Source: Halobacteria archaeon (GTDB lineage: Bacteria > Pseudomonadota > Gammaproteobacteria > UBA9214). From it: a DNA stretch of 11,487 bases. The position numbers and the translations under genes were made by a program. Positions 6,075 to 11,487 of this stretch are shown here, in pieces. The DNA is taken from positions 1-11,487 of the forward strand of contig JABDRC010000075.1 in the NCBI GenBank assembly GCA_013041945.1. Direction: 5' to 3'. The notes beneath the pieces were generated by a model that saw only the letters and a program-made list of their open reading frames with translations, did no database searches and was not told the origin of the DNA. Within the stretch, counting starts at the first letter, position 1. Each line of letters starts with the position of its first letter.

Positions 6075-6533
6075 TCATTCCAGGGAAAGGATGAAGTCCC
6101 ACTGTTTTTTCGATACCGGCATGATGGAGAGGCGGTTACCGCGTCGTACCAGTTGAAGGCCGGCCAGTTGCGGGTGTGATTTCAGTTCGGTCAGTGTAAT
6201 GACACGTTTCAGTTTGCGTACATGTTTCACGTCGACCATGTACCAGCGCGGGTTGTCGGGATCGCTTTTGGCATCAAAATATTTCTCGTTGCGATCGAAG
6301 GCCGTATGGTCCGGATAACCCTCGCGGACTATTTTCATAATGCCCGCGATACCCGGCTCCTTGCAGTTTGAATGATAAAAAAACACCTGGTCACCCTTTT
6401 TCATTTCATCGCGCATCATGTTCCGTGCCTGGTAGTTGCGTACACCATCCCAGGGTTCGGTCTTGCCGGGAGCCTTCATCAGGTCGTCGACACCGAACAC
6501 ATCCGGTTCCGATTTCATTAACCAGTAACCCAT
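6075..6533 (-). CDS. EVE-domain protein (PUA-like fold, THYN1 family)
   Basis: The 152-residue product is essentially a single EVE domain, beginning MGYWLMKSEPDVFGVDDL, the family opening. GVRNYQARNMMRD, the GDQVFFYHSN strand, GIAGIMKIV and a late PRWYMVDV strand follow in order. EVE proteins are PUA-like readers proposed to recognise modified bases in DNA or RNA; the ligand of this subgroup is not settled. The start at 6533 is supported by AGAGGTGA just upstream and by the family N-terminus. The longer open frame back to 6647 would translate the interspersed repeat and is rejected. It follows fau in the same direction, as in related gammaproteobacteria, but the repeat and a possible terminator lie between, so it may be transcribed separately. 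Confidence 0.93.
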   Translation of the reverse strand: MGYWLMKSEPDVFGVDDLMKAPGKTEPWDGVRNYQARNMMRDEMKKGDQVFFYHSNCKEPGIAGIMKIVREGYPDHTAFDRNEKYFDAKSDPDNPRWYMVDVKHVRKLKRVITLTELKSHPQLAGLQLVRRGNRLSIMPVSKKQWDFILSLE

Positions 6534-6567
6534 TCGATCACCTCTGTTTGTTGCAAAAAAGATACAA

Positions 6568-6596
6568 ATAATGGATGTCGTCATTGCTAGGAGCAA
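6568..6596 (-). promoter_or_regulatory. Candidate promoter of the EVE gene with its -35 inside the repeat
   Basis: On the minus strand, TTGCTC (6591-6596) and CATTAT (6568-6573) are 17 bp apart, predicting a start near 6561 and a leader of about 27 nt. The -35 falls within the end of the repeat at 6579-6782. The hexamers are moderate matches. Confidence 0.35.
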
Positions 6597-6782
6597 CGCG
6601 ACGAAGCAATCCGCTACAGTGTCGGGAGCGAAGCGAAAGGATCGCAAAGATCACCACGGCTCCTCTGGAGTCCTCGTGACGAAGATTGCCACGCCGGCCG
6701 TTTCCGGCTGCCTGCCTCCCGCGGCAGGAACTACAAGGCCGCTTCGCAGCCTTGTCCATGTGCATCGTGCTCGCAATAACGG
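6579..6782. repeat. MITE-like interspersed repeat with imperfect inverted ends
   Basis: The left end reads CGTCATTGCTAGGAGC and GACGAAGCAATCC follows. The right end, read on the other strand, is CCGTTATTGCGAGCAC. Similar GTCATTGCGAG...GCAATC sequences are very common interspersed repeats in bacterial genomes. Inside is a hairpin, CAAGGC...GCCTTG (about 6733-6753). There is no coding capacity. It fills most of the 300-bp gap between the EVE gene and fau. Confidence 0.65.
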
Positions 6783-6783
6783 G

Positions 6784-6803
6784 AAAATTCCGGATACCCG
6801 GAA
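6784..6803 (-). terminator. Possible terminator of fau
   Basis: On the minus strand TTCCGG, loop GTAT, CCGGAA is followed by TTTT. The stem is only 6 bp, so it may be weak. It lies 31 bp past the fau stop codon and abuts the repeat's right end. Confidence 0.4.
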
Positions 6804-6833
6804 GCAAACTGCTTGTTGCAGAGCGTCATCCGG

Positions 6834-7421
6834 TTATTTGCCGGCAGTATAAAGCGCATACTCGGTCACGATGGCGTCCAGCGGGATGTCCCAGTGATCG
6901 ACACCGATCGCGCGCTGTTTCTGCAGTTCGTAGGCAATGCCCAGCAGCCGCGGCTTGCGCCAGTGCGTGCGCCGCTGCAGGAACGCGAAGCTGCGGTCAT
7001 AATAACCGCCACCCATGCCGATGCGGTGTCCGCGGGTATCGAAGGCGACGAGCGGGGTAAGTACCAGGTCCAGGGCGGTGGCCTTGATCAGGTCCCGGCG
7101 GACCGGCTCGAGGATACCGTAACGGTTGTAAACCAGTTCATCGCCCGGCTCGAACCGTGCGAACCAGAGATGGTCGCCCTTGAAGGGAACCAGTACCGGC
7201 AGGTAGATCCTTTTTCCCAGCGACCACAGATGCTGCATCAGGGGCAGGGGGTCCATTTCACCATCAGCGGGCAGGAACCCCGCGATATGCCGGCTGTTCA
7301 GCAGAAAGGGGTAATGGCGCGCGTTTTTTGCCAGGCGATGTGCAAATCTTTCCGCGGTTGCGGCCGGAATCGCCCGGCGCCGGTCGCGGATTGCCTGGCG
7401 CAATGCCTGTCGGTCAGCCAT
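6834..7421 (-). CDS. fau: 5-formyltetrahydrofolate cyclo-ligase
   Basis: This enzyme uses ATP to convert 5-formyltetrahydrofolate to 5,10-methenyltetrahydrofolate, returning an inhibitory storage form to one-carbon metabolism. The 195-residue product has the family hallmarks: a basic N-terminal helix (RQAIRDRRRAI), the substrate-side segment PADGEMD at 51-57, NRYGILEP at 99-106, and the ATP-binding loop GMGGGYYDR at 135-143. The length is normal. It starts 29 nt after the 6S RNA end in the same direction, as in E. coli (ygfA), where it is co-transcribed with ssrS. No strong Shine-Dalgarno sequence is seen before the ATG. Confidence 0.95.
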   Translation of the reverse strand: MADRQALRQAIRDRRRAIPAATAERFAHRLAKNARHYPFLLNSRHIAGFLPADGEMDPLPLMQHLWSLGKRIYLPVLVPFKGDHLWFARFEPGDELVYNRYGILEPVRRDLIKATALDLVLTPLVAFDTRGHRIGMGGGYYDRSFAFLQRRTHWRKPRLLGIAYELQKQRAIGVDHWDIPLDAIVTEYALYTAGK

Positions 7422-7449
7422 GCGCGATACCGTGACAGGTTATAGAGAG

Positions 7450-7634
7450 GGGCATCCTCCACTTGTGCCGTTGCGGCTGTTGCCCTTGAACCAGAGGTTC
7501 AAGACGGGGACGGCAGTGATACATAAGGCTTTCCGTACGTGGCGGACATGCACACAGTATCAGCATTGGTCCCCTGGATTGGTGATTAGGCTCAAGGAGA
7601 TCTAAGCCACTCTCGTACACAGCAGGGGATGCCC
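7450..7634 (-). ncRNA. ssrS: 6S RNA
   Basis: 6S RNA mimics an open promoter and sequesters sigma-70 RNA polymerase in stationary phase. It lies between zapA and fau on their strand, its conserved place. The ends pair: GGGCATCC (7634-7627) with GGATGCCC (7457-7450), giving about 185 nt, the normal size. Sequence landmarks shared with E. coli 6S are AAGCCTTA (7531-7524), the hairpin CTTGAACC-TCT-GGTTCAAG (7503-7485) and the ACAGCC just after it. AGGGGAC and GTCCCC also pair across the molecule. Ends are set from pairing and may be off by a few bases. No clear promoter hexamers were found directly upstream. Confidence 0.9.
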
Positions 7635-7695
7635 AGACTAAATCGGTCAATATCCGGTTTGCTTTACATGCCTCGGTTCGGGTGGCGTGCGACGG

Positions 7696-8010
7696 CTAGT
7701 TGAATTCGGCTTGCCGGTACTGCGCAAGGGCCTTGTCAATTTTCTTGTTCAGCTTCTTCAGACGGTTGCCCGCATCATAGGACATATCAGCGCCGGGGCC
7801 GATTCCCGACTCGATGGCCTCGTGCGCGATATTCAGGCCAGCCATTACCGCGATACGGTCAACGCCGACGACCTTGCCGGTCTTGCGGATTTCAGTCATC
7901 TTTTCGCTGAGGTGCCGGGCGGATGCCTGCAGTGCGCGTTCCTCTTCGGGCGGACAGGCCACCAGGTATTCCTTGTCGAGGATCTTTACCTTGACGGCAT
8001 CGGTGCTCAT
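7696..8010 (-). CDS. zapA: Cell division protein ZapA
   Basis: ZapA binds FtsZ and bundles its filaments at midcell. The 104-residue product has the family layout: an N-terminal head (VKVKILDKEYLVACPPEEERAL), the helix LQASARHLSEKMTEIRKTGKVVGVDRIAVMAGLNIAHE, and a C-terminal coiled-coil tail. Its ATG overlaps the stop of the ZapB-like gene by 4 bp (ATGA at 8007-8010), so translation is probably coupled. GGAG lies about 11 nt before the start. 6S RNA follows about 60 bp downstream on the same strand. Confidence 0.94.
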   Translation of the reverse strand: MSTDAVKVKILDKEYLVACPPEEERALQASARHLSEKMTEIRKTGKVVGVDRIAVMAGLNIAHEAIESGIGPGADMSYDAGNRLKKLNKKIDKALAQYRQAEFN

Positions 8011-8237
8011 GCGCCGGTCTCCAGTGATTTGAGGCGGGTGACGATGGCGTCGACCCGGTTGCGTACCTGGTCATGCTTTTCCAGCAGGCCGGCCCGTTCC
8101 GTGGTGAGGGTTTCCTGCTGTGTGCGCAGCGAGCGGTTCTCTTTCATGAGTTGCTCGACAACCGTGACGAGGGAATCGACCTTCTCCTCGAGGTAGGCAA
8201 GTTCCTCCTCGACGACTGGTTTTATCTTCTTTGACAT
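8007..8237 (-). CDS. Small coiled-coil protein, ZapB-like (TIGR02449-type)
   Basis: From ATG at 8237 the product is 76 residues, nearly all predicted coiled coil (EEELAYLEEKVDSLVTVVEQLMKENRSLRTQQETL onward in heptads). Short coiled-coil proteins in this position, directly before zapA, are a conserved gammaproteobacterial family thought to act with ZapA at the division ring; that role is inference from context. The frame is open to a TTG at 8273, but this TTG is part of the -35 of a strong promoter whose start site falls at or beside the ATG at 8237, so the shorter form is preferred. No Shine-Dalgarno sequence precedes it, consistent with a leaderless message. The stop overlaps zapA by 4 bp. 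Confidence 0.85.
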   Translation of the reverse strand: MSKKIKPVVEEELAYLEEKVDSLVTVVEQLMKENRSLRTQQETLTTERAGLLEKHDQVRNRVDAIVTRLKSLETGA

Positions 8238-8244
8238 GCGGCCA

Positions 8245-8273
8245 AATATAGTGCGGTTATCCGGGTTGGTCAA
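8245..8273 (-). promoter_or_regulatory. Strong sigma-70 promoter of the ZapB-like/zapA operon
   Basis: On the minus strand TTGACC (8268-8273) and TATATT (8245-8250) are separated by exactly 17 bp, with five and four consensus bases respectively. The start site should fall at 8238 or 8237, and the ATG begins at 8237. Confidence 0.75.
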
Positions 8274-8297
8274 TATTGACTAATCTGCAGATCGCTC

Positions 8298-8327
8298 ATG
8301 CAGCGGACAAATTTGGCATGCAGCGGG
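8298..8327. promoter_or_regulatory. Direct repeat, possible operator between divergent promoters
   Basis: CATGCAGCGG occurs at 8298-8307 and again at 8318-8327, a 20-bp period, so both copies face nearly the same side of the helix. The second copy covers the -35 position of the ygfB promoter. No known regulator is assigned. Confidence 0.4.
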
Positions 8328-8342
8328 AAATGTATGAGACTG

Positions 8343-8351
8343 TGCGATAAT
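8343..8351 (+). promoter_or_regulatory. Extended -10 promoter of ygfB
   Basis: TGC followed by GATAAT (8346-8351) fits the TGn extended -10 pattern, which can work without a good -35. None is seen at 8323-8328. It predicts a start near 8358 and a leader of about 23 nt before GTG at 8381. Confidence 0.5.
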
Positions 8352-8380
8352 CAATCATATAAAGATCAAGGGGTAGTGCA

Positions 8381-8941
8381 GTGACACAGAAATCCGCTAA
8401 CTACGAGATGCTCGAGAAAATACTGCTGGCGGCCGCGGCGGACAGTGGTGCGGCGGAAGCGCACGGACTGTTATGCGGCACGGTTACGGCCGGCGGGCGG
8501 AGTGCGCCGGATCTCTGGCTCGAGCACCTGCTTGGTGCCGAAAACACCCGGAGCGTTGCGGCAGAGGAATGTCGTGAACTGCTGGATGGCCTGCAGAACG
8601 ATATACTGGGCGAGTTCAATGACGAAACCCTGGGTTTTGATGCGCTGCTACCGGCAGATAGTGCACCCCTTCCGGTGCGCACGCGGGCCCTGGCTGAGTG
8701 GTGCGAGGGCTTTCTCTATGGCCTGGCCCTGGGCGGTGTGCGGCAGGGTGCCGCCACAACCGGGATGGTTGATGAAGTCATGAAGGACTTTTACGATATT
8801 TCACATGCGGGATTTGTAGTAGAGGCGCCGGACGAGGATGACGAGGTCGCCTATGCGGAAATCGTCGAGTACCTCCGTATCAGCGTGCTGCTGCTTTACC
8901 AGGAACTGCAGGCCGTGCCGGCCTCGTCGAGATTGCAATAG
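8381..8941 (+). CDS. ygfB: UPF0149 family protein YgfB
   Basis: The 186-residue product (E. coli 192) is all-helical and matches the family by AHGLLCGTVTAGG near the start, WCEGFLYGLALGG in the middle and YAEIVEYLRISVLLLYQEL near the end. The molecular role is not generally established; in Pseudomonas aeruginosa YgfB dampens ampDh3 expression by countering the antiterminator AlpA. Whether that applies here is unknown. The start is GTG with AAGGGG (8368-8373) 7 nt upstream. It leads an operon with pepP and ubiH: only 12 nt separate it from pepP. Confidence 0.94.
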   Translation: MTQKSANYEMLEKILLAAAADSGAAEAHGLLCGTVTAGGRSAPDLWLEHLLGAENTRSVAAEECRELLDGLQNDILGEFNDETLGFDALLPADSAPLPVRTRALAEWCEGFLYGLALGGVRQGAATTGMVDEVMKDFYDISHAGFVVEAPDEDDEVAYAEIVEYLRISVLLLYQELQAVPASSRLQ

Positions 8942-8953
8942 ACAGGATGTGAC

Positions 8954-10264
8954 ATGATTACCCAGACTGAATTCAGTCGCCGTCGCAAACAGCTGATGCG
9001 CCTCATGGGCAAGGACTCGATTGCGATCGTACCGACCACGCCGGAGCTGGTGCGAAACCGGGATGTCGAGTTTCCGTACCGGGCCGACAGCGATTTTTAT
9101 TACCTGACCGGTTTCAGCGAGCCGGAGGCCGTGGCCGTGCTGATACCCGGCCGATCGCATGGCGAGTTCCTGCTGTTCTGTCGCGAGCGTGATCCCTCCA
9201 TGGAAACCTGGGTCGGTCCCCGGGCCGGCACGGAAGGTGCCGTTGACGACTATGGCGCCGACGATGCCTTCCCCATTACCGATATCGATGACATCCTGCC
9301 GGGCCTCATGGAAGACCGGGAACAGGTCTTTTACACCATGGGCGCACGGCCTGAATTCGACAAGAGCGTCATGGAATGGGTGCGCCGTATACGCGAGGGT
9401 AACCGCCGCGGTGCCCGGACGCCGGACAAGTTCATTGCCCTCGAGCACCTGCTGCATGACATGCGTCTGTACAAGAACCGTGCCGAGGTGAGGGCCATGC
9501 GCAAGGCGGCAAAGGTGGCGTGCAGCGGGCACATTCGTGCCATGCAGGCCTGCCGTCCGGGTATGTATGAATACGAGATCGAGGCCGAACTGCTGCATGA
9601 ATTTCGCCGCGCCGGCATGGTGCCGGCCTACCCGAGCATCGTCGGCGGTGGCGAAAACGGCTGCATCCTGCACTACACGCGCAACAGCGACCGGCTCGAG
9701 GATGGCGAACTGCTACTGATCGATGCCGGTGCGGAATATGACTGCTACGCATCCGATATCACACGGACGTTCCCGGTCAACGGAAGTTTCTCCGCGGCCC
9801 AGAAGGACCTGTATGACGTTGTGCTGGCAGCCCAGAAGGCCGCTATCAGGCAGGTGCGGGCGGGCAATCACTGGAATGCCCCGCATGTCGCTGCGGTCAG
9901 GACGCTGACGCGCGGCCTGCTCAAGCTCGGCATCCTCAAGGGCCGGCTGGCCGACCTCATCAGGAAAGATGCCTACCGGCGCTTCTACATGCACCGCACC
10001 GGCCACTGGCTTGGCATGGATGTCCACGACGTCGGCGATTACAAGGTCGGCGGTGAATGGCGGGTGCTCGAGCCGGGCATGGTACTGACCGTCGAGCCCG
10101 GTCTGTATATCCCGGCCGGCAGTCGCGGCGTGGCGAAAAAGTGGTGGAACATCGGTATCCGCATCGAGGACGATGTGCTCGTGACCCGGGATGCCCCTGA
10201 AGTACTGACCGAGGCCGCACCGAAGACGGTGGCCGAAATCGAGGCATTGATGGCGGCAGCCTGA
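8954..10264 (+). CDS. pepP: Xaa-Pro aminopeptidase (aminopeptidase P II)
   Basis: PepP removes an N-terminal residue that precedes proline, using two metal ions (usually Mn). The product has 436 residues (E. coli 441). The N-terminal domain (about 1-170) carries FPYRADSDFYYLTGF, and the C-terminal pita-bread domain carries all five metal ligands: Asp257 and Asp268 in LIDAGAEYDCYASDITRTF, His351 in HRTGHWLGMDVHDVG, Glu381 in EPGLY and Glu405 in GIRIEDD. AGGA (8944-8947) lies 6 nt before the ATG. It is the second gene of the ygfB-pepP-ubiH operon, the usual gammaproteobacterial order. It should be cytoplasmic and shows no defect. Confidence 0.97.
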   Translation: MITQTEFSRRRKQLMRLMGKDSIAIVPTTPELVRNRDVEFPYRADSDFYYLTGFSEPEAVAVLIPGRSHGEFLLFCRERDPSMETWVGPRAGTEGAVDDYGADDAFPITDIDDILPGLMEDREQVFYTMGARPEFDKSVMEWVRRIREGNRRGARTPDKFIALEHLLHDMRLYKNRAEVRAMRKAAKVACSGHIRAMQACRPGMYEYEIEAELLHEFRRAGMVPAYPSIVGGGENGCILHYTRNSDRLEDGELLLIDAGAEYDCYASDITRTFPVNGSFSAAQKDLYDVVLAAQKAAIRQVRAGNHWNAPHVAAVRTLTRGLLKLGILKGRLADLIRKDAYRRFYMHRTGHWLGMDVHDVGDYKVGGEWRVLEPGMVLTVEPGLYIPAGSRGVAKKWWNIGIRIEDDVLVTRDAPEVLTEAAPKTVAEIEALMAAA

Positions 10265-10288
10265 TGCCGCCATGTCCTGTCCGGTCTC

Positions 10289-11487
10289 ATGAAGCAATAC
10301 GATGTCATCATCAACGGCGGCGGCATGGTCGGGGCCGCCCTGGCGTGTGCCCTGTCCGGCCAGGGTATGCGTATTGCCGTGGTCGAGGCGACACGCCGCA
10401 AGGCCAGGGAAGAAGCGGGTTATGACGAGCGTGCCATCGCGCTGGCATGGGGTACCCGGCGCATCTTCGACGGGCTCGGGCTCTGGGACGAACTGGCCGA
10501 AGCGGCCACCGCCATCCACAGCATCCATGTTTCGGACCGGGGCCGGCCGGGCATGGTGCGCATGGATCGTGAATCCGAGGGTCTGCCGGCCATCGGTTAC
10601 GTGGTCCCGGCGCGTGCGATCGGCGTGGTGCTGGATGCGGCCGTTGCCCGCGCCGACGACATCGATGTCTACTGCCCGGCTGCACTGACCGGGGTGGTGC
10701 ATTCCGGCACATCGGTGAGTGTGCAGGTCTCCCGGGGCGACGATACAACCGGCTTGCAGGCGCCGCTGCTGGTGGCGGCCGACGGCGCGGACTCGACCCT
10801 GCGCGAGCAGGCCGGCATCGGTTGTCGCGAGACGGACTACCGGCAGACGGCGATCGTGTCCAACGTGACGCCCCAGTTGCCGCATAACCATGTTGCCTAT
10901 GAACGCTTCACACCGGAGGGGCCGGTTGCGCTGTTGCCCATGAGCGAGCAGCGCTGTGCTGTGGTGTGGACGGTTGCAACGGACCAGGCGGATGCCGTGA
11001 TGGCGCTGGATGACGACATGTTTCTTGCGCAGCTTCAGGAACGTTTCGGTCAGCGGCTCGGCCGGCTGGAGCGGGTCGGCAGGCGCCAGGCCTGGCCGTT
11101 GCGACTGGTGAGCGCGACGGCCTCCGTGGCCGACCGGCTGGCCCTCGTGGGCAATGCCGTGCACACACTGCACCCGGTTGCCGGACAGGGTTTCAACCTC
11201 GGTGCGCGCGATATCGCGGTGCTTGCCGAGGTGCTGGTCGATGCAGGACGCAGGGGCGAGGACATCGGCGCGGCAGCGGTGCTGTCGCGCTACGGCGAAT
11301 GGCGGCAGCGCGACCACAGGAATGTCACGCTGTTTACCGATGGTCTTGCACGCCTGTTCACCTTGCCGCTGCCCGCACTGGGCGCGGTGCGCAGTGCGGG
11401 CATGCTGGCGCTCGACCTGCTGCCGCCGGCCAGGCGTCTGCTGACACGGCTGACCATGGGCCGCTCGGGTCGCACCCCGCGCCTGGC
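10289..11487 (+). CDS. ubiH: 2-octaprenyl-6-methoxyphenol hydroxylase UbiH, cut by window edge
   Basis: UbiH is a flavin monooxygenase that hydroxylates the aromatic ring during aerobic ubiquinone synthesis. At least 399 codons are visible without a stop (E. coli 392), so only a short tail is missing. The FAD dinucleotide motif is INGGGMVGAALA (GGGMVG at 10-15), the DG motif is VAADGADSTLR (Asp165-Gly166), and the third flavin motif is GNAVHTLHPVAGQGFNLG at 288-305. GNA rather than GDA in that motif, followed by TLHP, points to UbiH rather than UbiI or UbiF. The start at 10289 has no Shine-Dalgarno sequence and lies 24 nt after the pepP stop, so it may rely on translational coupling. Two earlier ATGs (10263 and 10272) are out of frame. 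Confidence 0.94.
   Translation, partial: MKQYDVIINGGGMVGAALACALSGQGMRIAVVEATRRKAREEAGYDERAIALAWGTRRIFDGLGLWDELAEAATAIHSIHVSDRGRPGMVRMDRESEGLPAIGYVVPARAIGVVLDAAVARADDIDVYCPAALTGVVHSGTSVSVQVSRGDDTTGLQAPLLVAADGADSTLREQAGIGCRETDYRQTAIVSNVTPQLPHNHVAYERFTPEGPVALLPMSEQRCAVVWTVATDQADAVMALDDDMFLAQLQERFGQRLGRLERVGRRQAWPLRLVSATASVADRLALVGNAVHTLHPVAGQGFNLGARDIAVLAEVLVDAGRRGEDIGAAAVLSRYGEWRQRDHRNVTLFTDGLARLFTLPLPALGAVRSAGMLALDLLPPARRLLTRLTMGRSGRTPRL

Noticed and set aside
6534..6647. N-terminal extension of the EVE protein
   Set aside because: It translates the interspersed repeat, while ATG 6533 has a good ribosome site and the family N-terminus.
7422..7695. Small open frames between fau and zapA (for example 7414-7650 minus)
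   Set aside because: The interval is explained by 6S RNA, whose conserved hairpins and pairing ends are visible.
8238..8273. TTG start at 8273 for the ZapB-like protein
   Set aside because: The TTG is the beginning of the -35 hexamer of the promoter, so it would not be in the message.
9713..11317. A 534-codon minus-strand open frame across pepP and ubiH
   Set aside because: It lies opposite two intact genes with full catalytic motifs. Its His/Arg/Gly-rich translation resembles no family and reflects GC-rich antisense codon bias.

Overview
The window looks like chromosomal DNA from a GC-rich gammaproteobacterium. The strongest clue is the conserved block from about 6075 to the right edge: an EVE-domain gene, fau, 6S RNA, zapA and a ZapB-like coiled-coil gene on the minus strand, divergent from ygfB, pepP and ubiH on the plus strand. 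This is the Pseudomonas/Chromatiales-type arrangement. Divergent rpiA and ilvA also fit. The exact family cannot be named; the richness in short palindromic repeats would suit Chromatiales-like lineages, but that is an inference.

Layout. 1-1310: an outer-membrane porin framed by two almost identical transcription terminators. 1311-2435: a REP-like hairpin, then a lipoprotein-signal WD40 seven-bladed propeller of unknown function. 2436-5228: a perfect 11-bp-arm palindrome, rpiA (minus), an unusual inverted array of 7-bp units, ilvA (plus), then a cluster of short inverted repeats and a bidirectional terminator. 5229-5558: an H1-like basic protein made of Lys/Arg/Ala/Pro repeats and only seven kinds of amino acid. 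5559-6074: about 500 bp without a recognisable gene. 6075-7421: the EVE-domain gene, a roughly 200-bp interspersed repeat with inverted ends, and fau. 7450-7634: 6S RNA. 7696-8237: zapA and the ZapB-like gene. 8238-8380: a divergent promoter region. 8381-11487: ygfB, pepP and ubiH, the last cut by the window edge.

How the genes work together. Most are housekeeping: pentose-phosphate interconversion (RpiA), isoleucine synthesis (IlvA), folate recycling (Fau), polymerase control (6S RNA), division-ring assembly (ZapA and ZapB-like), proline-specific peptide trimming (PepP) and ubiquinone synthesis (UbiH). The accessory flavour is in the spaces between them, where nearly every gap holds a different small repeat family.

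No new multi-gene system was found. The observations most worth a second look are a predicted leaderless mRNA for the ZapB-like gene, a 20-bp-spaced direct repeat in the divergent promoter region, the inverted heptad array before ilvA, the seven-letter histone-like protein, and the twin terminators around the porin.
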